A DNA stretch of 64,000 nucleotides from Mycobacterium sp. DL592 (GTDB lineage Bacteria; Actinomycetota; Actinomycetes; Mycobacteriales; Mycobacteriaceae), in NCBI RefSeq assembly GCF_011694515.1, contig NZ_CP050192.1, positions 1,449,534 to 1,513,533 on the forward strand, written 5' to 3'. Shown in pieces: positions 9,738 through 18,269 of the stretch. Numbering within the stretch: position 1 is the stretch's first letter; each line of letters starts with the position of its first letter. The notes under the pieces are model-generated. The model was not told the origin of the DNA, did no database searches, and saw only the letters and a program-made list of their open reading frames with translations. Position numbers and translations under genes: made by a program.

Positions 9738-9794
9738 CGAGATTGAACTCACGCAGGGAATGTGCGAGTAGCGGCCTGCGCAGGTTCAATCTCG
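9738..9794. terminator. Long inverted repeat, probable bidirectional terminator
   Basis: Arms 9738-9757 (CGAGATTGAACTCACGCAGG) and 9775-9794 pair at 17 of 20 positions around a 17-base loop. There is no U tract. It lies between the convergent ends of the secreted protein (9720) and the P450 (9805), where a terminator for both is expected. Confidence 0.65.
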
Positions 9795-9804
9795 GCGCGT
9801 GGTG

Positions 9805-11076
9805 CTATCCGGTGAACCGGACGTGGATGTCGGTGAGCCCCCGCAGGATGTAGGTCGGTTCGTAGCTGTAGCGGCGGTCGCCGGCCGGGCCGTGAACGTC
9901 GGAGTCGATGGTGATCTCACCCATCCGGTCCAGCATCCGTTCCAGTGACACCCTGCCCTCCACCCGGGCCAGAGGCGCACCGGGGCAGGAGTGCACACCG
10001 CGGCCGAAGGCGATGTGCTCACGAACGTTGGGGCGGCCCAGCTGGAATTCGTGGGGATCGCTGAACCGGCGGGGGTCGCGGTTGGCCGCCCCTGGCAACA
10101 CCATGACGACGGTGCCCGCCGGGACGTCCAGATCGCCGACCGTCGTCGACCGGCGCGCCAGCCGCGAGTCACTCTTGACCGGGCTTTCCAGGCGCAGCGA
10201 CTCCTCGATGAACGTCGGGATGAGGCTGCGATCCGACCGCAGCGCCTGCTGCACGTCGGGCCGTTCGGCGAGCACCTTGATGGCCCCCGACAGCAGCTTG
10301 GCGGTGGTCTCCTGGCCGGCGGCGAACAGGAACGTCGCGGTGCGCACCACGTCGATGATCTCCGGGGTGGAACCGTCCGGGTACTTCGCGGTGGCCAGCT
10401 CGGTCAGCACGTCGTCGCGGGGCCTGCTGCGCCGGTCCTCGAGGTAGCCGCTGAACTTGTCGTCGAGGAACTCCAGCGGGTTGGTGCCCACAGATTCGTG
10501 GTCGAGCGATCCGACCCGGGCGCCGGGCCGTTCGGCGCCGAGCACGACGCGGAACTCCTGGTGGTCCTCCTCGGGAACGCCGAGCAGGTCGGCGATCACC
10601 AGCAACGAGAACGGCTTGGCATACTCGGCGAGGAACTCCGCCTGGCCCTGGCTGAGGAACTCGTCGAGCTGGCGGTCGGCCAGTCGCCACATGAAGTCCT
10701 CGTTCTCCTTGAGCCGCTTGGGTGTCAGCAGCCTGCTCAGCAGCGAGCGTGCCCGGGTGTGGTCGGGCGGATCCATGGTGACCATGTGCTCGTACATCGG
10801 GAACTGGGTCCGGTGCGCATCGATCTGGGCGTTGAGATCGTCACCGTCGGGCGTGAAAGGCAGGGGAGGGAACGGCCCGCCGAGCGCGACGATCGACGAG
10901 AAGTCGTCGACGTTCTTGTAGACGGTCAGCGCCTCGTCGTAACCGGTCACCGCGACGAACCCGTGCGGCTGCAGCCGCAGCACCGGGTTCTGGCTGCGCA
11001 GGTAGTCGTAATACGGGTACGGGTCGGGCACCAGCGACTGGTCGGTGAGGAAATCGAGGTCAGCGAAAGCGGTCAT
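9805..11076 (-). CDS. Cytochrome P450
   Basis: 423 aa from ATG 11076, which has an excellent GAGGAGGAA Shine-Dalgarno; the frame continues upstream to 11109 without support. It carries all P450 hallmarks: the I-helix AAGQETT, the ExxR motif (EESLR) and the haem loop FGRGVHSCPGAPLAR with the Cys ligand. A soluble class I bacterial P450 that needs ferredoxin partners; the substrate is not deducible. It is divergent from the TetR at 11200 across an operator-like repeat, so that TetR probably controls it. Confidence 0.93.
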   Translation of the reverse strand: MTAFADLDFLTDQSLVPDPYPYYDYLRSQNPVLRLQPHGFVAVTGYDEALTVYKNVDDFSSIVALGGPFPPLPFTPDGDDLNAQIDAHRTQFPMYEHMVTMDPPDHTRARSLLSRLLTPKRLKENEDFMWRLADRQLDEFLSQGQAEFLAEYAKPFSLLVIADLLGVPEEDHQEFRVVLGAERPGARVGSLDHESVGTNPLEFLDDKFSGYLEDRRSRPRDDVLTELATAKYPDGSTPEIIDVVRTATFLFAAGQETTAKLLSGAIKVLAERPDVQQALRSDRSLIPTFIEESLRLESPVKSDSRLARRSTTVGDLDVPAGTVVMVLPGAANRDPRRFSDPHEFQLGRPNVREHIAFGRGVHSCPGAPLARVEGRVSLERMLDRMGEITIDSDVHGPAGDRRYSYEPTYILRGLTDIHVRFTG

Positions 11077-11099
11077 GAGTTCCTCCTCGAGCGGCAAAA

Positions 11100-11119
11100 T
11101 GCTGAGCACTTGCTTAGCA
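11100..11119. promoter_or_regulatory. Tandem palindromic operator between P450 and TetR
   Basis: TGCTGAGCA-CT-TGCTTAGCA: two near-identical 9-mers, each itself palindromic (TGCTNAGCA), lying 24 bases before the P450 start and 80 before the TetR start. The arrangement is typical of a TetR dimer-pair operator for a divergent promoter. Confidence 0.6.
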
Positions 11120-11199
11120 CGGCGTAAAGTGCGGGGTCAAGGCTGGCCGATAAGGCCCACGTAGGATCGGCGTGTTTGATTCTGGAAGTCGGAGGGGCG

Positions 11200-11889
11200 A
11201 TGGCATCGGCGCGGCGGATCGGGGCGCCCGACGCGAAGAACCGCATGGCATTGATCGACGCGGCCGAGCAGCTGCTGCTCGAAGAGGGCTATGCCGCGGT
11301 CACCTCGCGCCGGGTCGCCGAGAAAGCCGGCCTCAAGCCCCAGCTGGTGCACTACTACTTCCGCTCGATGGACGATCTGTTCCTCGAGGTGTTCCGCCGC
11401 TACGCGGACCTGGGCATGGCGGCCCACGAACGGGCGCTGGCCTCGCCGCAGCCGCTGTGGGCGCTGTGGCGGCACGGTTTGAATCCGGCGGCCAGTCGCC
11501 TGACGATGGAGATGGCGGCGCTGGCCAATCACCGCAAGGCGTTGCGCACTGAGATTTCGCAGTATGCCGAGCGGTACCGCGAGCAGCAGAGCACCGCGTT
11601 CGTCACCGCACTCGAGCGCCATGAAGTTCTGCCTGACGAGGTGCCCCCGGTCGTGTGGTCGATCCTGATGACCGGGGTGTCCACCGTGCTGGTGATGGGC
11701 GAAGCCCTGGGGGTGACCGCCGGGCATCGCGAGACCATCGAGATCGTCGAGCGCTATCTCACGCTGATGGAGGGTGCGCCGACGGCGCCCGAAGCCGACT
11801 CAGCTCACCAGTGGCGCAGCGAGCAGAGCGCGCCTTTGGCGCCGGAGTTCTCGGCGACGACGACCCCGTCGACCGCCAGAACACAATGA
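11200..11889 (+). CDS. TetR-family transcriptional regulator
   Basis: 229 aa from ATG 11200 (GGAGGGGCG upstream). The N-terminal helix-turn-helix covers about residues 17-62 (AAVTSRRVAEKAGLKPQLVHYYF). The ligand-binding domain runs to about residue 195. The last 35 or so residues (from GAPTAPEAD) are low-complexity and lie opposite the 3' end of the convergent gene at 11805, overlapping it by 85 bases. It probably represses the divergent P450 and itself through the 11100 operator. Confidence 0.88.
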   Translation: MASARRIGAPDAKNRMALIDAAEQLLLEEGYAAVTSRRVAEKAGLKPQLVHYYFRSMDDLFLEVFRRYADLGMAAHERALASPQPLWALWRHGLNPAASRLTMEMAALANHRKALRTEISQYAERYREQQSTAFVTALERHEVLPDEVPPVVWSILMTGVSTVLVMGEALGVTAGHRETIEIVERYLTLMEGAPTAPEADSAHQWRSEQSAPLAPEFSATTTPSTARTQ

Positions 11890-12221
11890 AAATTGGGCGG
11901 ATTCGGCGACCGGCCGCTAGTGGCCATCACCATCGCCCATTCGTCGGGGTTGGCCAGTGACACGTTCAGCACCCACTTCTGCGACGGCCCGAGGTCGGCT
12001 TCGACGTTGGGGCTGAACAGGTAAGGGTCGTGGCTGTAGTCGGCCCAGTTCGGCGGGTCGGTGTCGCGGTAGTAGATCTCGGCGCCCCGGAACGGTTGCT
12101 CGGTGAAGACGCTGTAGGTGACCTGATGCATCACCGGGTCTTCGGCGCTGGCGGTCGCCGCGGTCGCAGCGACTCCGGCAGTGGCCACGACGAGCGCTGA
12201 GCCGACCCGGACGAACCTCAT
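11805..12221 (-). CDS. Secreted MmpS-like protein
   Basis: 138 aa from ATG 12221 (MRFVRVGSALVV); the frame extends upstream to 12263 but then lacks a good signal start. The signal peptide ends near ASA-ED (residue 27 or so). The mature domain, starting HQVTYSVFTE and including EWAMVMATS and the FHCVLAVDG segment, resembles the beta-sandwich of MmpS proteins, which assist MmpL lipid exporters. No mmpL is nearby, so this is fold similarity only. Two Cys residues could pair. Confidence 0.7.
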   Translation of the reverse strand: MRFVRVGSALVVATAGVAATAATASAEDPVMHQVTYSVFTEQPFRGAEIYYRDTDPPNWADYSHDPYLFSPNVEADLGPSQKWVLNVSLANPDEWAMVMATSGRSPNPPNFHCVLAVDGVVVAENSGAKGALCSLRHW

Positions 12222-12320
12222 CGCGCAGCCTCGCACGCCGCCTCCTTCACCGAAACCAGTCACCGGATTGTAGGGCCTGAAACGGTTCGCACACCGGCGA
12301 ACCCGGATATCGGGACATGC

Positions 12321-13037
12321 TCACTTGGCCCGGTTCATCACCCGGTCGGCGGCGTCCCAGTGTTCGTCGGACACCCACAGTCCGGCGAAGGCGTCGATGG
12401 CCTGTTGTGGTGTTGCGCCCGCGATCACCTTCTTGATCTCGCCGGCCGGCCGATTGGCCAAAGACTTTGCCAGCGAACGCCATTCGTCGGCGAACGATGC
12501 CCGCGGCACCACCCGGTCGATCAACCCGAGCTGGTGGGCCTCGGTGGCGCGCAGGATGGTCCCGGAGCCGGCCAGCATCAGTGCCCGCCCCCGGCCGACC
12601 AGTTGGGCCAGCCGTTCGGCGCCGCCCCAGGCCGGCATGATCCCCAGCGCCACCTGGTTGAAGCCGATATTGACGTCGTCGGCGGCCACCCGGATGTCAG
12701 CGGCGACGGCGACTTCGGCTCCGCCGCCGAGAGCGTGCCCGTTGAGCGCGGCGATGACCGGAGCGGGGAAATCGGCGATCCGGTCGCAGATCGTGCGCAT
12801 CCGGCGCGCCATCGCGGCGGCCTCGTCGTGGGTGCGTAACGCGCTGAGTTCCTTGAGGTCACCCCCCGAGACGAACGCGCGGTCACCGCCTCCGGTGATC
12901 ACCAGCGCTCTGGCCTGCGCCGCGGCGTCGAGCGCCTCCTCGAGTTCACCCATGGTGGACAAGGCGATGGCATTGCGGGCATGCGGGCGGTCGATCGTGA
13001 GAACGGCCAGGTCGTCGCTCCAGTCGAGATCAACCAT
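12321..13037 (-). CDS. Enoyl-CoA hydratase/isomerase family protein
   Basis: 238 aa from ATG 13037 (GGAGAACCC ahead). Crotonase fold: the oxyanion-hole segments VSGGDLKEL and ALNGHALGGGAEVAVAADIRVA are clear. At the place where classical hydratases have the catalytic Glu (FxxPE) this protein reads IGFNQVALG, so the usual acid is Gln; the activity may be an isomerase, hydrolase or atypical hydratase. It is divergent from the acyl-CoA synthetase at 13153, with a shared promoter holding the CGAGAAT palindrome. Confidence 0.88.
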   Translation of the reverse strand: MVDLDWSDDLAVLTIDRPHARNAIALSTMGELEEALDAAAQARALVITGGGDRAFVSGGDLKELSALRTHDEAAAMARRMRTICDRIADFPAPVIAALNGHALGGGAEVAVAADIRVAADDVNIGFNQVALGIMPAWGGAERLAQLVGRGRALMLAGSGTILRATEAHQLGLIDRVVPRASFADEWRSLAKSLANRPAGEIKKVIAGATPQQAIDAFAGLWVSDEHWDAADRVMNRAK

Positions 13038-13054
13038 TCTGGGTTCTCCGATTC

Positions 13055-13071
13055 CGGTATTGGCATTCTCG
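13055..13071 (-). promoter_or_regulatory. CGAGAAT palindrome, copy 1
   Basis: Read on the minus strand it is CGAGAATGCCAATACCG, identical at 15 of 17 positions to the copy before the meta-cleavage operon (17369). It sits in the 115-base divergent promoter of the hydratase and acyl-CoA synthetase. A further GAGAAT half-site is at 13078-13083. Confidence 0.55.
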
Positions 13072-13152
13072 GCTTCGGAGAATAGCATCGCCAGCGGCCC
13101 CGAGGCGCAGGCAGGGTTGGCGACCAGCCGCGTGCGCGAAGAGAAGAGTCAG

Positions 13153-14697
13153 ATGCGAAACATCCCGGTTGAGCTCAGGAAACACTACGAGGAACAGGGC
13201 TGGTGGACCCAGGAAACGCTCGGCGAAACGCTGGCGCGAGGGTTGGCGGCCAGTCCTGATACCGGATTCTGCGTGCATTCCGAGGTCCGCCCGTTCACCG
13301 GAACCTTCGGCGACGTCGAGGGGATGGCCCGGCGGCTGGCCGCGGGCCTGCGGGCGCGCGGGGTGGGCCCAGGCGATGTGATCGCCTTCCAACTGCCCAA
13401 CTGGGTCGAGGCCGCGGCGACGTTCTGGGCCTCGGCGTTCCTGGGGGCGGTGGTCGTGCCGATCGTGCACTTCTACGGCCGCAAGGAGCTGAGCTACATC
13501 CTCGAGACCGCCAAGCCGACGGTGTTCATCACCGCGGAGCGCTTCCGGCACATGGAGTTTGCGCCCGACCTGTGCGCCGACGTGCCGATCGTGGGACTCG
13601 TCGGCGCCGGGTTCGACGACCTGCTGGCCGAGCAACCGATGATCGGGGAACTGCACACCGATCCCGCCGCGCCGGCACTCATCGCGTTCACCTCCGGCAC
13701 CACCCGCGATCCCAAGGGGGTGATCCACAGCCATCAGACGCTGAGCTTCGAGACGCGCCAGCTGCTGGCCAACTACGCCTCCGGTCGCGGCCGCCAGATC
13801 ACCGCCACCCCGGTGGGCCACTTCATCGGAATGGTCGGTGCCTTCCTCATCCCGGTGATCGAGGGCGCGCCCGTCGACCTCTGCGACGTCTTCGATCCCG
13901 GCCGCGTTCTGGAACTGATGGAACGCGAGGGTATGTCGATGGGCGGCGGGCCACCGTACTTCGTCACCAGCCTGCTCGACCATCCGGACTTCACCGACGC
14001 GCATCTGAGCCGGATCACCAATGTCGGCCTCGGCGGGTCCACGGTGCCCGTCACCGTCACCCGCCGGCTCGCCGATCTGGGCATCCATGTGTTCCGGTCC
14101 TACGGCAGCACCGAGCATCCGTCCATCACCGGATCCGAACAGGACGCCCCCGAGGACAAGCGACTGCTCACCGACGGCAACGTCCGCCCCGGGGTGGAGA
14201 TCCGGTTGACCGAGGAGGGCGAGATCCTCTCTCGCGGGCCGGATCTGTGCTTGGGCTATACCGATGACGAGCTCACCGCGAAGGCGTTCGACGACGAGGG
14301 CTGGTATCACACCGGCGACATCGGCATCCTGGACTCCGACGGCTATCTGACGATCACCGACCGCAAGGCGGACTTCATCATTCGCGGCGGTGAGAACATC
14401 AGCGCCCTGGAGGTCGAAGAGGTGCTGCTGACCATGCCCGCGGTGGCCGAGGCGGTCGTGGTGGCCGCCCCAGAACCCCGGCTCGGCGAGCATGCCGCTG
14501 CCGTGGTGCGGATCCGGGAGGGCCACACCATGCCCACCCTGCAAGAGGTGCGCGCCCATTTCGAGAACGCCGGTGCCGCGCGCCAGAAATGGCCGGAGGA
14601 GCTCTACCAGGTCGACGACTACCCGCGCACTGCGAGCGGCAAGGTGCAGAAGTACTTGGTGCGCAAGGCTATTGCCGAGGGGTGCAAGTCAAGTTGA
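13153..14697 (+). CDS. Acyl-CoA synthetase (AMP-forming, FadD type)
   Basis: 514 aa from ATG 13153 (MRNIPVELRK); the long open frame upstream to 12325 is antisense to the hydratase and not used. ANL-superfamily motifs in order: FTSGTTRDPKGV (P-loop), YGSTEHPS, YHTGDIG, the hinge DRKADFIIRGGENIS and the catalytic Lys region PRTASGKVQK. It activates a carboxylic acid to its CoA thioester; the substrate is unknown, though the divergent hydratase and neighbouring flavoprotein suggest a steroid- or aryl-acid-type compound. It ends at a strong bidirectional hairpin. Confidence 0.92.
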   Translation: MRNIPVELRKHYEEQGWWTQETLGETLARGLAASPDTGFCVHSEVRPFTGTFGDVEGMARRLAAGLRARGVGPGDVIAFQLPNWVEAAATFWASAFLGAVVVPIVHFYGRKELSYILETAKPTVFITAERFRHMEFAPDLCADVPIVGLVGAGFDDLLAEQPMIGELHTDPAAPALIAFTSGTTRDPKGVIHSHQTLSFETRQLLANYASGRGRQITATPVGHFIGMVGAFLIPVIEGAPVDLCDVFDPGRVLELMEREGMSMGGGPPYFVTSLLDHPDFTDAHLSRITNVGLGGSTVPVTVTRRLADLGIHVFRSYGSTEHPSITGSEQDAPEDKRLLTDGNVRPGVEIRLTEEGEILSRGPDLCLGYTDDELTAKAFDDEGWYHTGDIGILDSDGYLTITDRKADFIIRGGENISALEVEEVLLTMPAVAEAVVVAAPEPRLGEHAAAVVRIREGHTMPTLQEVRAHFENAGAARQKWPEELYQVDDYPRTASGKVQKYLVRKAIAEGCKSS

Positions 14698-14747
14698 GAC
14701 CGCACTGAGGGCGAAGATCCGGACGTATAGCCGCTCTCAGTGCGGTG
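14698..14747. terminator. Bidirectional terminator hairpin
   Basis: ACCGCACTGAG (14699-14709) pairs perfectly with CTCAGTGCGGT (14736-14746), loop 26 bases. It separates the convergent acyl-CoA synthetase (stop 14697) and the flavoprotein (stop at 14748). Confidence 0.75.
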
Positions 14748-16385
14748 TCAACTCGGAAGTTCTACGGACTCGCCGGTCGCCGCGAAGTAACCCGCCCGGT
14801 AGCCGAACACCATGCCGGGTCCGATGGTGCCGCCGGCACCGCCGTAGGCCCGGCCGGTGACGCCTGCCATCGCGTTGCCCGCCGCATAGAGCCCGGCGAT
14901 CGGCTTACCGCTGACGTGCAGCACCCGGCCGTCGCGGTCGGTACGCGGGCCGCCCTTGGTGCCCATCGAGCCGACCGAGATCGGCACCGCGTAGTACGGA
15001 GCAGTGTCGATGGGGCCCAGGGTCTTTGCCGCTGTCGTGGTTGCCGAGGCATCGCCCCAGTACCCGTCGTAGGCACTCGAGCCGCGGCCGAAGTCAGGGT
15101 CGGTCTCCCGGGTGACGTTGTCGTTCCAGCGCGCCAGTGTCTGCTCAAGGCCGTCGGGATCGATGCCGGTCTTCTCGCCCAGTTCGGCGAGATCGGCGGA
15201 TTGGTTGAACCACTCGGGGGCGGGGCCGTCGGGCTCGACGCCGAGGAACCCGTAGTGCTTGAGGTGCAATGAGTCGAACACCATCCAGGCCGGATCGTTG
15301 ACGTAGCCGCCGCGCGGGTCCAGATAGTGGAACGCACCGGCCATCGAGTTGTAGTCGCAGGCCTCGTTGACGAAGCGCTTGCCGGCACGGTTGACGATGA
15401 TGCTGCGCGGCCGGGTGCGCTCCAGGCGGACACTGCGGCTGCGGGGCTTTCCCTCGATGGTGTCGCCGGGGATCCGCACGATCGGCACCCACCAGGCCTC
15501 GCCCATGTTGCCCAGGTCTGCGCCGTGGGCCATCGCCATCCGCAACCCGTCCCCGGTGTTGTTCGGTGGGGATACCGCGCCGCGCATCGGGCCGCGCAGG
15601 AACGCCCCGACAAGGCTCTCGTCCCACTCGAAGCCGCCGGTGGCCAGGACCACGCCCTTGCGCGCCCGCACGGTGATCTCCTTGCCGCCCAATGCGATCC
15701 GCACACCGATCACCGAACCGGCATTGGCGATCAGTTCGAGCGCTCTGGCGTCGGTCACCGGCACGACACCGCGGTCCAGCAGGCCCTTCAACAACCCGGC
15801 GATCAGCGCACCGCCGGCCACGACCACCTCGCCGCCGCGGTCGTCGACATCGGCGTTGAGCCGCGCCCGGGTTTCGGCGTCGAACCCGACGTTGCTCCAG
15901 TCGGCGGGAAAGGTGGTGATCCGCTCAGCCCACTCACCCAGGCGCGTCACCTCGTAGGGCAGTGGGCTCAGCGAGCGGCCGCCGACGGTCTTGCCGCCCG
16001 GCAGTTCGGGCTTGTAATCCATGTAACCCGGGGCGATTTCGAACCTGGCCTCGCTGTGGCTCTCGACGAAGTCGATCATGGGTTCGCCGGTGCGCACGAA
16101 GGTCTGCACCAGGTCCTCGTCCATCGCGCCCAGGGCCTGGGCGCGCAGGTAGGCCAGTGCGTCCTCGACGGGCAGGTCGACATCGGGGGAGCGGCGGTGG
16201 GCCGGGGTCCACACGATGCCCCCGGAGACGGCGGTGGTGCCGCCCACGGTGTGCGCCTTTTCGTATATCGCGACCGATGCGCCGTTTGCTGCGGCCGTCA
16301 ATGCGGCGGTCAGTCCGGCGCCGCCGGAGCCGAGCACGACGACGTCGGCCTCGTGGTCCCAGCCCGGCGAATCGGTGTCTGTCAT
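14748..16385 (-). CDS. FAD-dependent 3-ketosteroid dehydrogenase-like flavoprotein
   Basis: 545 aa from ATG 16385 (GGAG 6 bases ahead); ATG 16397 adds four residues. The N-terminal dinucleotide fold VVVLGSGGAGLTAALTAA binds FAD. The C-terminal GRAYGGAGGTIGPGMVFGY matches the KstD active-site Tyr-x-G-x-G loop and FAD-closing motif. Family members (FAD_binding_2: KstD, fumarate reductase, Urocanate reductase) take up electrons from C-C desaturation. A KstD-like dehydrogenation of a ketone ring is likely but not proven. It stands between an acyl-CoA synthetase and an IclR regulator; probably regulated by the latter. Confidence 0.85.
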   Translation of the reverse strand: MTDTDSPGWDHEADVVVLGSGGAGLTAALTAAANGASVAIYEKAHTVGGTTAVSGGIVWTPAHRRSPDVDLPVEDALAYLRAQALGAMDEDLVQTFVRTGEPMIDFVESHSEARFEIAPGYMDYKPELPGGKTVGGRSLSPLPYEVTRLGEWAERITTFPADWSNVGFDAETRARLNADVDDRGGEVVVAGGALIAGLLKGLLDRGVVPVTDARALELIANAGSVIGVRIALGGKEITVRARKGVVLATGGFEWDESLVGAFLRGPMRGAVSPPNNTGDGLRMAMAHGADLGNMGEAWWVPIVRIPGDTIEGKPRSRSVRLERTRPRSIIVNRAGKRFVNEACDYNSMAGAFHYLDPRGGYVNDPAWMVFDSLHLKHYGFLGVEPDGPAPEWFNQSADLAELGEKTGIDPDGLEQTLARWNDNVTRETDPDFGRGSSAYDGYWGDASATTTAAKTLGPIDTAPYYAVPISVGSMGTKGGPRTDRDGRVLHVSGKPIAGLYAAGNAMAGVTGRAYGGAGGTIGPGMVFGYRAGYFAATGESVELPS

Positions 16386-16431
16386 GGTCGGCTCCATTCT
16401 TCAGTGCGGCTGCCGCCCAACAACTTTCGTT

Positions 16432-16448
16432 GTGTGCATATAACGCAC
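16432..16448. promoter_or_regulatory. Possible IclR operator before the flavoprotein
   Basis: GTGTGCATATAACGCAC contains GTGC-N7-GCAC and lies 47 bases before the flavoprotein start. A similar GTGTGC-TATA string occurs (minus strand) at 17318-17337 beside the IclR gene, suggesting one regulator for both. Confidence 0.35.
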
Positions 16449-16533
16449 GACATCGTTCTTTCATTACACGCTAATGACGCGATTCTCGGGCTGTCAAGCG
16501 AAGTCACGGCATCTCCGCAGTTCAGCGGGGTGC

Positions 16534-17235
16534 TTAACTGAGAATCGCCGACAGCCGTTGCGCCGCGACGACGACGGCGTCCTTGCCGCGGCGCACGACA
16601 TCCTCACGGTGGGAGATGAGGTTGATGCAGGCGTGCGGCGAGGTCGGCGGCCGGTGCACAGGCACCGCGAGGCCGTAGGTGTTGGGTTCGATCTCGCCGT
16701 GGGTGATCACCCAGCCCTGTGCGCGGGTCTTTGTCACCAGTCCGCGTTCGCCGGGCTGGGGCGGCATGGCCGCGAGCAGTGCGATACCGGCCGCGCCGCG
16801 ATCGAGTGGGTAGCGGCTGCCCTCGTGAAAGGAGAGCTGGTAGGACACGTGGGTCGGCACGATCACCGCGATCGCGACCTGTTGGTCACCTTCGGCCACC
16901 AGCAGCGAGACGGTGCTGCCGAGCTCGTCGGCGAGCTGTCGCAGGATCGGCAGGCTCAGTTCACGGACGTTGTTGTCGAACGTCGCGCCGAGTGCGGCCA
17001 GGCCCGCGGCCACCCGGAACCGCCCGTCCTCGGACTTGGCGACCAGCCGATAGGAGGCCAGCGTGCTCAGCAGCCGGTAGGCGATGGTGCGGTGCACGCC
17101 GATGCTGTCGGCGACCTGCTGGATGGTCAAGCCGTCGCGTGAGCCCGCGACCAGCTGCAGAGCATTGAGCCCGCGGGCCAGTGTCTGTGACCCCGGTGCC
17201 GCGGCTGCGGGCCGGTCGATCTTCATCTGCGTCAT
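16534..17235 (-). CDS. IclR-family transcriptional regulator
   Basis: 233 aa from ATG 17235 (GGAG upstream); the frame stays open to 17355 without a good start. N-terminal winged HTH about residues 15-75 (LTIQQVADSIGVHRTIAYRLLSTL), C-terminal effector domain with the VTKTRAQGWVITHGEIEPN segment. IclR proteins control aromatic and steroid catabolism in actinobacteria. It lies between a KstD-like gene (same strand, downstream) and the divergent meta-cleavage operon, so it is a good candidate regulator of both. Confidence 0.9.
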   Translation of the reverse strand: MTQMKIDRPAAAAPGSQTLARGLNALQLVAGSRDGLTIQQVADSIGVHRTIAYRLLSTLASYRLVAKSEDGRFRVAAGLAALGATFDNNVRELSLPILRQLADELGSTVSLLVAEGDQQVAIAVIVPTHVSYQLSFHEGSRYPLDRGAAGIALLAAMPPQPGERGLVTKTRAQGWVITHGEIEPNTYGLAVPVHRPPTSPHACINLISHREDVVRRGKDAVVVAAQRLSAILS

Positions 17236-17317
17236 GCGGTCTCCGTGTCGGACGTGCCACGACGAGCCGAACACTGCCGCAGTTCCTTGACAGGAGGCAC
17301 TGCGAGAGTGATGCTCT

Positions 17318-17337
17318 CTATGTATAGCACACCATAG
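17318..17337. promoter_or_regulatory. Inverted repeat in the IclR / meta-cleavage divergent promoter
   Basis: CTATG-N10-CATAG, with a TATAGC string inside, lies 80-100 bases from the IclR start and about 70-90 from the operon start. On the minus strand it contains GGTGTGCTATAC, resembling the element at 16432. Candidate IclR operator overlapping a promoter. Confidence 0.35.
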
Positions 17338-17368
17338 TTCAGTATTTACACACACCGCTTACAAAAAG

Positions 17369-17385
17369 CGAGAATGCCATTATCG
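17369..17385 (+). promoter_or_regulatory. CGAGAAT palindrome, copy 2
   Basis: CGAGAATGCCATTATCG, extended to GCGAGAAT-GCC-ATTATCGC (one mismatch between arms). It ends 20 bases before the first gene of the eight-gene catabolic operon, a position where a repressor would block transcription. Confidence 0.6.
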
Positions 17386-17405
17386 CAGAAGACAGGGGCA
17401 AGTGA

Positions 17406-18269
17406 GTGTCGGAGTTCGAGAGCGTCTGGAGCGATCTGCAGGGCGTCGTGTTCTCGCAGGGCTATCTGGACGTCGGCGGGGTGCGCACCCGCTACTTGCA
17501 CGCCGGTGACCACGACAAACCTGTACTGGTGCTGCTGCACGGGTCCGGCGGGCACGCCGAGGCCTACGTGCGTAACCTCGAAGCCCACGCCGAGCACTTC
17601 TCCACCTGGTCGATCGACATGCTGGGGCACGGCTACACCGACAAGCCGGGTCATCCGCTGGAGATCCCGCACTACGTCGGTCACCTGGCCGACTTCCTCG
17701 ACGCCATCGGTGCGCCGCGCGCACACGTCTCGGGGGAATCGCTGGGCGGATGGGTGGCCTCCCGGTTCGCCGTCGACCATCCCGGCCGAGTGGACCGGCT
17801 GGTGCTCAACACCGCGGGCGGGTCGCAGGCCGACCCCGAGGTGATGAAACGAATCATCACCTTGTCGATGGCGGCCGCGGAGAACCCGAGCTGGGAGACG
17901 GTGCAGGCCCGGATCAAGTGGCTGATGGCCGACAAGTCCAAGGATTACGCCGACATCGTCGCCAGCCGCCAGCGCGTCTACCGCCAGCCCGGCTTCGTCG
18001 GCGCGATGCGCGACATCATGGCACTGCAGGATCCCGAGATCCGGCAGCGCAACCTGATCCGGCCGCAGGACTACGGTGCGATCACCGCGCCCACCCTGGT
18101 GCTGTGGACCAGTGACGACCCCACCGCCGACGTCACCGAGGGCAGGCGGATCTCGGAGATGATCCCGGGCGCGCGGTTCGAGGTGATGCAGGGCTGCGGC
18201 CACTGGCCGCAGTACGAGGATCCCAAGACCTTCGACCGTCTGCACATCGACTTCCTGCTGGGGCGGTGA
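17406..18269 (+). CDS. mhpC: Alpha/beta hydrolase, MhpC-like C-C bond hydrolase
   Basis: 287 aa, GTG start. Alpha/beta-hydrolase motifs: oxyanion [10 protein letters not shown], nucleophile elbow GESLGGW (Ser), acid in [10 protein letters not shown] and His in GCGHWPQYE. MhpC-type enzymes cleave the ring-fission dienone produced by an extradiol dioxygenase. First gene of the operon, followed with a 4-base GTGA overlap by an MhpA-like hydroxylase and then an MhpB-like dioxygenase, which makes the meta-cleavage role likely. Substrate side chain unknown. Confidence 0.85.
   Translation: MSEFESVWSDLQGVVFSQGYLDVGGVRTRYLHAGDHDKPVLVLLHGSGGHAEAYVRNLEAHAEHFSTWSIDMLGHGYTDKPGHPLEIPHYVGHLADFLDAIGAPRAHVSGESLGGWVASRFAVDHPGRVDRLVLNTAGGSQADPEVMKRIITLSMAAAENPSWETVQARIKWLMADKSKDYADIVASRQRVYRQPGFVGAMRDIMALQDPEIRQRNLIRPQDYGAITAPTLVLWTSDDPTADVTEGRRISEMIPGARFEVMQGCGHWPQYEDPKTFDRLHIDFLLGR

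Noticed and set aside
13030..14559. 509-codon antisense open frame over the acyl-CoA synthetase
   Set aside because: Shadow of the ANL enzyme whose motifs are on the plus strand.
16480..16496. ATTCTCG half-site before the KstD-like gene as a regulon site
   Set aside because: Only one half matches; the opposite arm does not fit at any spacing.
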